Shown piece after piece: positions 36,307 to 45,171 of a DNA stretch of 64,000 bases. The notes under the pieces are model-generated. The model was not told the DNA's origin. It did no database searches and was given only the letters and a program-made list of their open reading frames with translations. The DNA is taken from assembly GCF_017873415.1 (NCBI RefSeq), contig NZ_JAGGKD010000006.1, forward strand, positions 1-64,000, written 5' to 3'. The stretch comes from Methanolobus bombayensis. Lineage in GTDB: Archaea; Halobacteriota; Methanosarcinia; Methanosarcinales; Methanosarcinaceae. Made by a program: the position numbers and the translations under genes. The stretch's first letter is position 1. The number at the start of each line of letters is the position of its first letter.

Positions 36307-37080
36307 TCAGAGATTCTTCAAATACTCAATACACTGCCTTCCCTCATCGACACTGCCCATCTCCGTGACCATGAGTCCCTTGTAATCGGACAGGCTTTCC
36401 ATGAGTTTTTTCCAGTTTATATTTCCCTGTCCCAGCGGGAGATGCTCGTCATGTGCTCCGTTGTTATCATGTATATGCATGTGTGAGAGCTTGCTCTTAC
36501 ACTTTTGCACGAACTCATCCAGGAGTCCCATGGTGTTCGCGTGTCCCACATCAAGGGTCATACCCACGTTATCCCTGTCCACCTGTTCAAGTATATCCAG
36601 CATCTCATCGGGATAGCGACCGAATATCTTGGGGAAATTAGGCATGTTCTCAACAGCTATTGTAATGCCCATGTCTGCTGAGTGGTCACACAGGATCTGA
36701 ATAGATTCTATGCATCTATCCCATGCCTTCTCAGGCAGTTTGGAACCGTAAGGTGAAAGATAACCCGGGTGCAGCACGGCCACTTCAACAAGACCTGATG
36801 CCATGCTGAGGTAATGCTTCATCTGCATTATGACCTCACCGTGAATTCCTGAATTCAGGCCTGCAAGGTTCATATCTGAGAAGGGTAGATGCATACTCAG
36901 TTTCAGGTTCGTGGTCTCTTTGATGTCCCTGACCTTTGGCAGATTCTCTTCTGTAAGGCACTGTGAGCCCTCCTGGACCATCTCCCAGCCTGTGTATCCG
37001 ACATCTTCAAGATTGTAAGCCCACTTGAAAGGGTCCTCCACAACTGCACGTGATGAAAAACTCAGATTCCTTACATCCAT
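36307..37080 (-). CDS. Xylose isomerase-like TIM-barrel protein (sugar phosphate isomerase/epimerase family)
   Basis: A TIM-barrel protein of about 257 residues of the AP endonuclease 2/IolE family. Metal-binding motifs are visible: the histidines of HPGYLSPYG, the glutamate in ITIAVENMPN, the DVGHAN site, HMHIHDNNGAHDEHLPLG and the final glutamate in MVTEMG. It could act on a sugar or on DNA ends; which of these is unknown. I prefer the ATG at 37080 (GAGATG upstream); the frame also has an ATG at 37089 overlapping the UPF0201 gene. It belongs to a minus-strand run with the UPF0201 and UPF0200 genes. Confidence 0.82.
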   Translation of the reverse strand: MDVRNLSFSSRAVVEDPFKWAYNLEDVGYTGWEMVQEGSQCLTEENLPKVRDIKETTNLKLSMHLPFSDMNLAGLNSGIHGEVIMQMKHYLSMASGLVEVAVLHPGYLSPYGSKLPEKAWDRCIESIQILCDHSADMGITIAVENMPNFPKIFGRYPDEMLDILEQVDRDNVGMTLDVGHANTMGLLDEFVQKCKSKLSHMHIHDNNGAHDEHLPLGQGNINWKKLMESLSDYKGLMVTEMGSVDEGRQCIEYLKNL

Positions 37081-37081
37081 A

Positions 37082-37525
37082 TTAAACATCTCTTATATCC
37101 ATCTCAAAATCAGGAACTCCATCCTGTGTTGGCGGCGTCAGCCAGTCGAAGAACCTTTGCATTTCCGTTTCATTGTCGGCTGTGACGGTAATATTAATAG
37201 AACCAAGAGGTTCTTCCTGTGCAGGATAATTCAGGCGGCCAACAGTTGCTACCTGCTTACTGATGATAAAAGAAGTTGACAGGCCATCTTCTGACAGACC
37301 AACATTAAGCCTTGTATGCGATGTATCAATGATCTCTTCCTCTCTAATCTGGAAGTGGACATTCTTCAGCGCATAGATGTCACTCTCACCAGTGAACACT
37401 CCGGTATACTCTGAAGTGCCCTGGTAATCAAAATCAATCTCAGGGAAAAGCTGGTCCAGAGCAGAGAATACTTTGTCCTTACTCTCTGTAGGGTTCACGA
37501 CTGCTGAAACTTTAACTTTTATCAT
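37082..37525 (-). CDS. UPF0201 family RNA-binding-like protein
   Basis: A 147-residue archaeal protein of the UPF0201 family (MIKVKVSAVVNPTESKDKV, then DTSHTRLNVGLSEDGLSTSF). The fold is related to ribosomal protein L5-like RNA-binding domains. It is very often next to, or fused with, a UPF0200 nucleotide kinase-like protein, as here with 51 bases between them. Its function is unknown; the pairing suggests RNA or nucleotide metabolism. Confidence 0.87.
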   Translation of the reverse strand: MIKVKVSAVVNPTESKDKVFSALDQLFPEIDFDYQGTSEYTGVFTGESDIYALKNVHFQIREEEIIDTSHTRLNVGLSEDGLSTSFIISKQVATVGRLNYPAQEEPLGSINITVTADNETEMQRFFDWLTPPTQDGVPDFEMDIRDV

Positions 37526-37576
37526 GATAATTTTCCTTCTGATAATTTTGGATAACTCTTCCTTTATATCTGTTCC

Positions 37577-38113
37577 TTACTGTACAAGTGCCAGAATCCT
37601 GTCCCTGAACTCATCAAGAGTGCCATTGTTCTCAACAACAACATCTGCAACTTCCATTGCTTCACCCATTCCCCAGCCAAGTTCACGCTCATCCCTGACC
37701 TTAAGTTCACTTATATCCTTCATGTCATCGCTTCTTTTGCGTGCAAGCACACGCTCGAATCTTATTTCCAGTGGAGAATCCACGGACACAAGAGTGAAAT
37801 CCGAGCCAAACGCCTCTTTGAATCTCTCAACTTCAGGAACGCTGCGAACACCATCAATTCCGATGAAATCCTCATTTGTAGCCTGTATCTTCGGGATACA
37901 TCTCTTTGCAACAGCATCCCTGCCTTCCTTTTCACGGAGGTCGCTGCCTACACCGCCTGTATTTGCATCGGTCGGCTCAAGTCCCCTGCGGACAACCTCT
38001 TCCCTGATAACATCGCCCATATTGATAACAGTGATACCTTCCTGGCGCATAACAGATGCTGCCTCTGATTTGCCCGAGGCCGGCATTCCAACAAAAGCTA
38101 AAATCTTAGTCAT
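37577..38113 (-). CDS. UPF0200 family P-loop kinase-like protein
   Basis: A 178-residue P-loop protein similar to dephospho-CoA kinase and adenylate kinase. Walker A is in FVGMPASGKSEAASV near residue 8; GIDGVRSVPEVE and the lid-type RFERVLARKRSDD follow. The substrate is not known. It is the first gene of the minus-strand run with UPF0201 and the TIM-barrel gene. It is divergent from the dihydrouridine synthase gene, with about 120 bases of promoter region. Confidence 0.87.
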   Translation of the reverse strand: MTKILAFVGMPASGKSEAASVMRQEGITVINMGDVIREEVVRRGLEPTDANTGGVGSDLREKEGRDAVAKRCIPKIQATNEDFIGIDGVRSVPEVERFKEAFGSDFTLVSVDSPLEIRFERVLARKRSDDMKDISELKVRDERELGWGMGEAMEVADVVVENNGTLDEFRDRILALVQ

Positions 38114-38233
38114 AAATGAACCTGTCTTCTTTTATTAAGTAAAGATGAGTTTCAAAATGTTAATGAATGGTTTAATAGATTTTTCCATACATTCTACTTA
38201 TATATTAGTATACCCTTCGATAGGACAATTCCC

Positions 38234-39190
38234 ATGAAAATTGCTAACATCAAGATTCCCGGAAATATCCTGCTTGCACCTATGTCAAATGTGACGAACC
38301 TGCCATTTCGTCTCATGTGCAAAAAATACGGTGCATCACTTACATACTCAGAAATGATAAGTTCAGATGCTGTCATATATGAGAACGAGAAGACCATTAA
38401 CCGTGGAATGAGTTGCGAAGAAGAGCGACCACTTGGAATCCAGATATTTGGTAATTCTCCTGAAATTATGGTAAAGGCGGCTCTTAAGATAGAAGAGATA
38501 TACCAGCCAGAGATAATCGATGTCAATTTTGGATGTCCTGCAAGACTCCTGACAAAAGACGGCTGCGGATCTGCACTACTTAGGTCACCTGAACTTATTC
38601 ATGAAATCATTAAAGGCCTTTCAGATAACCTGTCTACTCCTGTGACAGCAAAGATTCGCATTCTTGAAGATATGCAAAAAACCCTGAAAGTAGCTCACCT
38701 GATAGAAGAGGCAGGAGCAGATGCGTTAACAGTTCATGGAAGAACAAGACAACAGCAGTATTCAGGAAAAGCCGATCATTCATATGTGAAAAAGATAAAA
38801 CAGGAACTCTGTATTCCTGTTATTGCCAATGGTGACATCGTTGATGAGAAATCTGCCCGGGAGGTTCTGGACTATACTGAATGTGACGGAATAATGATAG
38901 GCAGAGCTGCAATGGGTAATCCTTTCCTTTTCAAAAGGATATTCCACTTTCTTGGAACCGGGGAAATGCTTGATTATAAACCATGCAATCAGAGGATTGC
39001 AGACCTCAAAGAGTACTTTGGACTTATGGAAGAATATAACCTGATGCATACAATCAACGTTAAGGCACAAGCACAATGGTTCACCCGTGGAATGAGAAAT
39101 GGCAGGCATATAAGGAGAAATATTGCAGCTTCCAAAAGTTTAAAATATATTTTTGAAAGTCTTGATGAAATGTGCAGACGTGCCTACTGA
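38234..39190 (+). CDS. tRNA-dihydrouridine synthase
   Basis: FMN-dependent enzyme that reduces uridine to dihydrouridine in tRNA, 318 residues. Family motifs are LLAPMSNVTNLPFR at the start, QIFGNSPEIM, the catalytic cysteine in DVNFGCPARLLTKDGCGSA, HGRTRQQQYSGKADH and the phosphate-binding IANGDIVD and GIMIGRAAMGNP. A TATA-like TTATATATTAG about 30 bases before the ATG makes it nearly leaderless. Confidence 0.9.
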   Translation: MKIANIKIPGNILLAPMSNVTNLPFRLMCKKYGASLTYSEMISSDAVIYENEKTINRGMSCEEERPLGIQIFGNSPEIMVKAALKIEEIYQPEIIDVNFGCPARLLTKDGCGSALLRSPELIHEIIKGLSDNLSTPVTAKIRILEDMQKTLKVAHLIEEAGADALTVHGRTRQQQYSGKADHSYVKKIKQELCIPVIANGDIVDEKSAREVLDYTECDGIMIGRAAMGNPFLFKRIFHFLGTGEMLDYKPCNQRIADLKEYFGLMEEYNLMHTINVKAQAQWFTRGMRNGRHIRRNIAASKSLKYIFESLDEMCRRAY

Positions 39191-39303
39191 CACCAATTAT
39201 ACCAAAATGTTTATTTTATATTTATCTGGATTTAATTGAATTGTAATGATTTAACGGTGTAAATTACCGAAAGACTAAATAGTAATTAACCGATTCTACA
39301 CAA

Positions 39304-39386
39304 TTAAACATTGCATTTAACGTCAGTTGACGAAAAATCTGATGCTTTTTAGTATCAATTTTCGACACCTTACGCGCAATGTTAAA
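39304..39386 (+). repeat. Long imperfect inverted repeat upstream of the por operon
   Basis: TTAAACATTGC (39304-39314) and GCAATGTTAAA (39376-39386) form the outer arms with one mismatch. The inner parts also match partly (GACGAAAAATCTGATGC against AGTATCAATTTTCGAC), so an 83-base foldback is possible. It ends 68 bases before porC. A TATA-like ATTTTATATTTA at about 39212-39223 would place it in the leader; another at about 39415 would place it upstream of the promoter. No other feature is visible in 39191-39454. Confidence 0.45.
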
Positions 39387-39454
39387 GATAAAACATATGA
39401 AACCGGATCAAATTGTTATAGCTATTATTACACATGGTTTATGGAGAATTCTAG

Positions 39455-40003
39455 ATGAAAGAAATACGAATACACGGTCGAGGCGGTCAGGGCTCTGTCA
39501 CAGCTGCTGAACTTCTGGCCGTTGCTGCTTTTGCAGACGGTAAATTCAGCCAGGCCTTCCCCGCATTTGGAGTAGAAAGAAGGGGAGCACCGGTCCAGGC
39601 ATTCACAAGGATCAACGATGAACCCATCAGACTCAGAAGCCAGATCTATGAGCCTGACTATGTTATCGTACAGGACCCAACACTTCTAGAGGTTGTAGAT
39701 GTTGCCAGTGGTCTCAAGGACGATGGTATACTTATCATCAACAGTGACTTTGACGCTGACAAGTTTGACCTTGATACAAAGGCAAAGATAATGACAGTCA
39801 ATGCAACAAAGATCGCACTGGACATTATAGGCAGACCTATCGTTAACACAGTACTCCTGGGAGCTTTTGCAGGTGCAACAGGCGAGATCCAGCCAGAATC
39901 CATTATGGAAGCCGTTAAGGAAAGGTTCCCTGGTAAAGTAGGAGACAGGAATGCTGAAGCTATCAAGGAAGCATACACTATGATGAAGGAGGCTAAGAAA
40001 TGA
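39455..40003 (+). CDS. porC: Pyruvate:ferredoxin oxidoreductase, gamma subunit
   Basis: Gamma subunit of POR, 182 residues, typical start [21 protein letters not shown] and the pattern [21 protein letters not shown] interconverts acetyl-CoA plus CO2 and pyruvate using ferredoxin, and in methanogens supplies pyruvate for biosynthesis. It is the first of four genes (porC-D-A-B), with ATGA overlap to porD. GGAG precedes the ATG. Confidence 0.93.
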   Translation: MKEIRIHGRGGQGSVTAAELLAVAAFADGKFSQAFPAFGVERRGAPVQAFTRINDEPIRLRSQIYEPDYVIVQDPTLLEVVDVASGLKDDGILIINSDFDADKFDLDTKAKIMTVNATKIALDIIGRPIVNTVLLGAFAGATGEIQPESIMEAVKERFPGKVGDRNAEAIKEAYTMMKEAKK

Positions 40004-40260
40004 AGATTCTTCCAGGTGGAGCCTGCGAGGCAGGCACAACCAGAGTAAACAAGACTGGTGGATGGAGAACTTTTAAGCCGGTTTACGATTACGACAAATG
40101 TATTAAATGCAAGTTGTGCGAACTCTTGTGCCCGGACATGGCAGTAAACCCAAGGGATGACGGATACTTTGAATTTGATTATGATTACTGCAAAGGTTGC
40201 GGAATCTGTGCAAATGAATGTCCAAAGAGCGCAATTGAAATGGTTCTGGAGGAAAAGTAA
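40000..40260 (+). CDS. porD: Pyruvate:ferredoxin oxidoreductase, delta (ferredoxin) subunit
   Basis: An 86-residue 2x[4Fe-4S] subunit with [13 protein letters not shown] and [13 protein letters not shown]. It passes electrons between the catalytic subunits and free ferredoxin. It overlaps porC by 4 bases, and porA begins at the next base after its stop. Confidence 0.93.
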   Translation: MKILPGGACEAGTTRVNKTGGWRTFKPVYDYDKCIKCKLCELLCPDMAVNPRDDGYFEFDYDYCKGCGICANECPKSAIEMVLEEK

Positions 40261-41475
40261 ATGGCACCGGAAAACAAACTTGACAAAAGCAAGATGGTCG
40301 TTGTCGAAGGTTCATACGCTGTTGCACACGCTGTGAAGACCTGCAGACCAAATGTAATTTCAGCATACCCAATAACACCACAGACTCACATTGTTGAGGA
40401 TCTCTCACAATTCATGGCAGATGGTGAGATACCAAACTGTGAATACATCAATGTGGAATCTGAGTTCTCAGCTCTCTCTGCACTTGTCGGTTCTTCAGCT
40501 GCAGGAGCAAGATGTTACTCAGCAACAACCTCACAGGGTCTTGAACTAATGCACGAGGTACTTTTCAATGTATCCGGAATGAGATTACCAGTTGTTATGA
40601 CCATTGTGAACAGAGCCGTCAGCGCACCTATCAGCATATGGAACGATCAGCAGGATTCCATATCCCAGAGAGATACGGGATGGATACAGCTCTATGCAGA
40701 GAACATCCAGGAAATCTCCGATATGACCGCACAAGCATACAAGATATCAGAGGACAAAGATATACTCATGCCTGCAATGACCTGTATGGACGGTTTTATA
40801 CTTTCACACGTATATGAACCTGTAGTGCTTCTGGAACAGGATCTCACAGATGAATTCCTGCCAGCATACGAACCGGAGAGAATACTTGATCCTAAAAACC
40901 CATTGAGCTTTGGTGCATTTGCAGACCCTAATTACTATGCAGAGTTCAGGTACCTGCAGGAACAGGCAATGCAGAAAGCCCTTAAGAAAATAGAGGATGT
41001 AGCAAATGAATTCTACGACATATACGGAAGATACTACGGAGGACTTATTGACGAGTATCGGACAGATGACGCAGACATCATCATCATGGCAATGGGATCC
41101 ATTGTCGGAACCATTAAGGACCTCATTGATAAACTCAGGGACAGGAATGTAAAAGTCGGTCTTCTGAAGGTCAGGGCATTCAGACCATTCCCTGCAGAAG
41201 CTATCAAGGAAGTTATAAAGGATTCAAAGGTCATTGTAACACTTGACAAGAATATATCACTTGGTCTGAACGAAGGTGCACTCTGTACCGAAACAAAGTC
41301 CGTACTTTACAATTCTGACATAAGAGTACCTGTTATTGGTTACATGATAGGACATGGAGGACGTGACATCAAGGTCGACACAATAGAGAAGATTGTCGAT
41401 GATGCAGAAGAAGTTATAAAGACTGGTATCAGAATCGAAAGCCAGTTTGCCGACCTGAAGGAGGAACTACTATGA
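40261..41475 (+). CDS. porA: Pyruvate:ferredoxin oxidoreductase, alpha subunit
   Basis: A 404-residue subunit with the PP-type and transketolase C-terminal domains. Recognisable parts are [47 protein letters not shown] and [16 protein letters not shown], and in the C-terminal half [15 protein letters not shown] and [14 protein letters not shown]. It binds CoA and forms the active site with porB. Its end overlaps porB by 4 bases. Confidence 0.93.
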   Translation: MAPENKLDKSKMVVVEGSYAVAHAVKTCRPNVISAYPITPQTHIVEDLSQFMADGEIPNCEYINVESEFSALSALVGSSAAGARCYSATTSQGLELMHEVLFNVSGMRLPVVMTIVNRAVSAPISIWNDQQDSISQRDTGWIQLYAENIQEISDMTAQAYKISEDKDILMPAMTCMDGFILSHVYEPVVLLEQDLTDEFLPAYEPERILDPKNPLSFGAFADPNYYAEFRYLQEQAMQKALKKIEDVANEFYDIYGRYYGGLIDEYRTDDADIIIMAMGSIVGTIKDLIDKLRDRNVKVGLLKVRAFRPFPAEAIKEVIKDSKVIVTLDKNISLGLNEGALCTETKSVLYNSDIRVPVIGYMIGHGGRDIKVDTIEKIVDDAEEVIKTGIRIESQFADLKEELL

Positions 41476-42344
41476 AAAATCTATTTGATTCCGGTCACAG
41501 AGGATGTGCAGGTTGCTGTGACGCAATGGCTGCAAAGTTCACACTTATGGGTGCCGGAGAGGATAGTATAGTCATTAATCCTACCGGATGCCTTGAAGTT
41601 ATGACAACACCTTTCCCGGAGACTTCATGGAATGTACCCTGGATTCACTCACTTTTTGAAAATGCAGCTGCAGTAGGAGCAGGTGTTGAAGCTGCCCTTA
41701 AGTCACTTGGAAAAGAGAATACCAAGGTGGTTGTAATGGGTGGAGACGGTGCAACGCTGGATATCGGAATGCGTTCCATCTCCGGAACATTTGAGAGAGG
41801 GCATGACCTCACTTATGTTTGTATTGACAACGAAGCTTACATGAACACCGGTGTTCAGAGAAGTGGTGCAACACCATACAATGCTTCAACCACTACAAGT
41901 CCTTCAGGAAAGGTCTCATTCGGAAACCCAAGACCAAAGAAGAACATGCCGGCTATCATGGCTGCACACGGTGCTCCATACGTAGCTACAACTTCCATTG
42001 GTTTCCCAAAGGACATGATCAAAAAGGTCGCAAAAGCTACTGAGATCGAAGGTCCAACCTACGTCCATGCACATGCTCCATGTACAACCGGATGGGGTTT
42101 TGACACATCAAAAACAGTTGAAGTTGCAAAGATGGCAGTCCAGACCGGTCTCTGGCCACTTTATGAAATGGAGGATGGCGAGGTCACAAAGGTCAGGAAG
42201 ATTGGCAAGAACGTTAAGCCTGTTGAGGATTACCTCAAAATGCAGCGCCGTTTCAAGCACCTATTCACCATGGAAGGTGGCGAGGAAGAGATTGCAAAGA
42301 TCCAGGCCATCGCTGATAAGAACATTGAAGATTTCGGGCTCTAA
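41472..42344 (+). CDS. porB: Pyruvate:ferredoxin oxidoreductase, beta subunit
   Basis: Thiamine diphosphate-binding subunit of 290 residues. N-terminal [15 protein letters not shown] carries cluster cysteines, the ThDP motif is [13 protein letters not shown] (near residue 91) followed by [15 protein letters not shown], and a further cysteine lies in HAPCTTGW. Last gene of the operon. No clear hairpin follows, only T-rich sequence. Confidence 0.93.
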   Translation: MKNLFDSGHRGCAGCCDAMAAKFTLMGAGEDSIVINPTGCLEVMTTPFPETSWNVPWIHSLFENAAAVGAGVEAALKSLGKENTKVVVMGGDGATLDIGMRSISGTFERGHDLTYVCIDNEAYMNTGVQRSGATPYNASTTTSPSGKVSFGNPRPKKNMPAIMAAHGAPYVATTSIGFPKDMIKKVAKATEIEGPTYVHAHAPCTTGWGFDTSKTVEVAKMAVQTGLWPLYEMEDGEVTKVRKIGKNVKPVEDYLKMQRRFKHLFTMEGGEEEIAKIQAIADKNIEDFGL

Positions 42345-42599
42345 ACCCGTATCTTTTCTTATTTTTATTTCTCATTTTATTCGTAATCTTTATAACTCAA
42401 TACTCACTCTTTGTGGGTTCCCATTATGTCTGATCCAGATATATTATGGTAAATAATTATACACTAAGTTGTATTAATAGCAATATATCGAAAAAGATCT
42501 ATTCTTTGAGAAATATTTTCCCCGTTATTATTTTTAGTTCTAGTGGAAACACTGGGGTTCTCAATAAAGCTAAAAAGTATCATGCCATAATTCATTCTC

Positions 42600-43253
42600 A
42601 TGACCATGCAATCTCCTGTTCCGGACAATCGAGATAATTTTGATAATATATTCGAACTTCTGCAAGAAGAATATCCCAATGCAGAACCTATGCTTCATTT
42701 CAAGAATCCACTGGAACTACTGGTTGCAACAATTCTCTCCGCCCAGTGTACAGACAAACAGGTAAATAAGGTCACACAGGTTTTATTCAAAAAGTATCAA
42801 AACGTAGAAGATTTTGCCAACGCAGATCTCACTGAGCTTGGAAAAGACATCTACACCACTGGATTCTATCGTCAGAAAGCAAAGCACATTATTGGTAGTG
42901 CACAGCTCATCCTTACAGATTTTGATGGCAGAGTTCCCGATAATATGGAAGACCTGCTTAAACTTCCTGGTGTTGGCAGAAAAACCGCTAATATTGTCCT
43001 GGCCAGAGGGTACAATATTATTGTGGGAATTGCAGTGGACACCCATGTAACAAGATTATCTCAGAAGCTTGGGTTTACGAAGAACAGCGACCCGAAAAAG
43101 ATAGAGATAGACCTCATGGCTCTTGCTGAAAGAAAAGACCTTGAGAACCTTTCCATGACGTTAATCCTTCACGGTCGAAATGTGTGTATCGCAAGAAGAC
43201 CGAAGTGTGGGAATTGTGTTGTGAGCGAATTGTGTCCTTCGAGTGAAGTTTGA
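42600..43253 (+). CDS. nth: Endonuclease III (DNA glycosylase/AP lyase)
   Basis: Base-excision repair enzyme of 217 residues that removes oxidised pyrimidines. The helix-hairpin-helix LPGVGRKTANIVLARG contains the catalytic lysine, VDTHVTRLSQ the catalytic aspartate, and CIARRPKCGNCVVSELC the four cysteines of the 4Fe-4S loop. Start at 42600 or at the next ATG (42606). The upstream gap 42345-42599 is AT-rich and holds no gene that I support. Confidence 0.92.
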   Translation: MTMQSPVPDNRDNFDNIFELLQEEYPNAEPMLHFKNPLELLVATILSAQCTDKQVNKVTQVLFKKYQNVEDFANADLTELGKDIYTTGFYRQKAKHIIGSAQLILTDFDGRVPDNMEDLLKLPGVGRKTANIVLARGYNIIVGIAVDTHVTRLSQKLGFTKNSDPKKIEIDLMALAERKDLENLSMTLILHGRNVCIARRPKCGNCVVSELCPSSEV

Positions 43254-43411
43254 AATTCTATTTTTATCATTCTTAGTAGAGGTTCCTGTTTTTCAAAATC
43301 AGAAAATATTTACTTAAATTATATTTAAATTCTTTTGTTTCTTCAACTAATAAATATGTGGCATGCATATAATAAATTATCAAAAAGAGCAAAATTAAAG
43401 GAGGGTGGAAA

Positions 43412-43696
43412 ATGCGATTCATGGATATTATGACGTGGGATCCAAAAGATAACGAGGAAATAGAAAAGCGATATCTTTCATGGGAATACCCAAAAGGCTA
43501 CAATGTAATAGCAGAGTGGTCTGACGTATCATCATGCAGGGTCTTTATCGTTTATGACCTAGACAATGAAGAAGCATATGCCAGAGCTACATTCCCATGG
43601 AGAGATATCTCAAAGCTTGAGACCATTCCTATAATGGAAACAAAAAAAGCTGTTGAGCTCGGTGAAAAGATGATAGCAGAAATGGCACTAGCTTAA
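43412..43696 (+). CDS. DUF3303-type small protein
   Basis: A 94-residue protein matching the DUF3303 pattern of methanogens and bacteria (MRFMDIMTWDPKDNEEIEKR, ECSDVSSCRVF-like AEWSDVSSCRVFIVYD, then TFPWRDI). The fold is probably a ferredoxin-like dimeric alpha-beta barrel. The function is unknown. An excellent ribosome site (AAGGAGGGTGG) precedes the ATG, which suggests high expression. It ends in a strong terminator. Confidence 0.8.
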   Translation: MRFMDIMTWDPKDNEEIEKRYLSWEYPKGYNVIAEWSDVSSCRVFIVYDLDNEEAYARATFPWRDISKLETIPIMETKKAVELGEKMIAEMALA

Positions 43697-43715
43697 TTGT
43701 TAAAGAAATGAATTA

Positions 43716-43743
43716 CCTGACATTCCTGTCAGGATTCTTTTTT
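43716..43743 (+). terminator. Hairpin and T6 terminator of the DUF3303 gene
   Basis: CCTGACA (43716-43722) pairs with TGTCAGG (43727-43733) around TTCC, followed by six T at 43738-43743. Confidence 0.7.
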
Positions 43744-43789
43744 ATGATAGAGAAAACGGAATAACTGAGGTTTGAACTTATTTTAGTTA

Positions 43790-44497
43790 CTATTTTTCCA
43801 TAGCCTTAACTCTCAATTCCTTCGGCATTTTCTCAATAGCATACCTGAGAGCTGTCCGTGGCATAACTTCCTTGTTCACCACCACGTAGTCAAACACTTC
43901 CTTCTGGTGCTGCTTGCTCGCTTCCTTGAGCATCCATCCATATCCTTTCTGAACCAGATCATCCTCATCGGTCAGCAATAAATCAGCAATCTCAAAAATA
44001 TCATCAAGGAAATCTCCTCTGCGGGCTGCTAAAATGAGAGTTACTGCAGCAGCACGCCTGTACCAGCTATTCTCAGATGCAGTCCACTTTTTGAGGGAAT
44101 CAATATACTGAGGATACATGTCGATGAACATGCCTATAGTATGGTTGCAGAGAGTATCGCATTTCGCCCAGTTGTTGACATAATCCCCGACCCATCTCTC
44201 AAACATGGGAAAATCCTCAGGTTCGTATTGCTTTCGCAGGTTGTACGACCATTCGAATGCAATGAACGCTTCCTCCATGTAATCTGAACTGAGGAGTTCT
44301 TCGCAAAGAGCAAATATCTCCTGCTTGTTTTTGCCGGATACTTGCTTGTAATAGGTCTTTGCTATTTTTCTGGCAACGGGAGTTTTCATGCCGTAGCACT
44401 TTATTGGTTCTTTGAAGAAACGGTTTGAGCTAGCTTTGGCTTCTTCGTCTGAATTTTGTTCAAGGTCATTTCTTAGCAGGGAGATGATAGAATTCAT
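43790..44497 (-). CDS. DNA alkylation repair protein (AlkD-like HEAT-repeat)
   Basis: A helical-repeat protein of 235 residues similar to AlkD/AlkC. It has FFKEPIKCYGMKTPVARKIAK near the start, then WVGDYVNNWAKCDTLCNHTIG, which contains the conserved aspartate-containing segment, and SENSWYRRAAAVTLILAARRG. Such proteins excise bulky or charged alkyl bases. It stands alone on the minus strand. Confidence 0.88.
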   Translation of the reverse strand: MNSIISLLRNDLEQNSDEEAKASSNRFFKEPIKCYGMKTPVARKIAKTYYKQVSGKNKQEIFALCEELLSSDYMEEAFIAFEWSYNLRKQYEPEDFPMFERWVGDYVNNWAKCDTLCNHTIGMFIDMYPQYIDSLKKWTASENSWYRRAAAVTLILAARRGDFLDDIFEIADLLLTDEDDLVQKGYGWMLKEASKQHQKEVFDYVVVNKEVMPRTALRYAIEKMPKELRVKAMEK

Positions 44498-44626
44498 TAA
44501 AAGTTTATTATGAGAATTAGAAGATAACGTTAGTGGCTAAGTACAGAACATATAAATGATCAATAGCTATGTTCCGTATCTACAGAAAGCTGCATAATAT
44601 ACACTTAAACAAAGACTAGAAAAAAT

Positions 44627-44791
44627 CTAAAAGAAATTGGGATTGCTGAACAGATACAGCCACAAGCCACCTATTGCCACAGTTTCAACCACGGGAATAC
44701 CGGTATGAAGGGGATTGGTCATTGCATAAAGGATTAAACCTCCCATAAAACCAATGGCAAGACATGAAAGAACAAGATCTTCGATTTCCAT
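44627..44791 (-). CDS. Small membrane protein, 54 residues
   Basis: A short gene: MEIEDLVLSCLAIGFMGG, then LILYAMTNP and a second hydrophobic stretch ending GGLWLYLFSNPNFF. Two membrane helices (about residues 6-24 and 36-49) are linked by a polar turn. The ATG has AGGTG 5 bases upstream, and the codon use looks coding. I do not recognise the family. It stands alone between the AlkD-like gene and the aldo/keto reductase. Confidence 0.55.
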   Translation of the reverse strand: MEIEDLVLSCLAIGFMGGLILYAMTNPLHTGIPVVETVAIGGLWLYLFSNPNFF

Positions 44792-45146
44792 TTTTACACC
44801 TGATGAGAACAGACAATAAGCCTCTTTTTTTAACTATTCTATTTATATCAGAACTAGTGAATATGTACAAATAGCATTTATTGTATAAAAGAATTAGCAA
44901 ATTATCCTCAAATAGAATTTCAGGTTTATTCAATCACAATTCCACCATCATCACGTACCCACACTCTGCCGCACTAAATGTTAAAAAGAATAAATCATGG
45001 CTCTGTAGAGATCTTTGAAATACAAATGTAACGTAACTACAATTATCTACATTGGTGCACGATCAGATATTTGCTAAATTCATCTATATTGATTTCACCA
45101 GAACTTCTACATAGACAAGTTGTTACATGCAAATAAAGGAAGAAGA
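44792..45146. other. Gene-free stretch
   Basis: AT-rich region with no supported gene. On the minus strand a short frame ending in GRVWVRDDGGIVIE and a stop near 44934 looks protein-like but is only about 15 codons long, so it may be the stub of a lost gene or chance. Confidence 0.3.
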
Positions 45147-45171
45147 AGATGCTCTCAAAATTAAAGCATCT
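45147..45171 (-). terminator. Hairpin at the end of the aldo/keto reductase gene
   Basis: AGATGCT (45147-45153) pairs with AGCATCT (45165-45171), overlapping the stop codon. The minus-strand tail is TC-rich (TTCTTCTTCC). Confidence 0.4.

Noticed and set aside
37473-38138. 221-codon plus-strand frame over the UPF0200 gene
   Set aside because: Ser-rich shadow of a well supported minus-strand P-loop gene.
42446-42637. 63-codon frame upstream of nth
   Set aside because: No ribosome site, AT-rich codons and no resemblance to a protein; it overlaps the nth start.
44685-44933. 82-codon minus-strand frame near the small membrane protein
   Set aside because: It is in another frame than the 54-codon gene, which has a good ribosome site and clear membrane helices.
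44930-44985. Short minus-strand frame ending GRVWVRDDGGIVIE
   Set aside because: Protein-like but only about 15 codons; too short to call a gene or a remnant with confidence.
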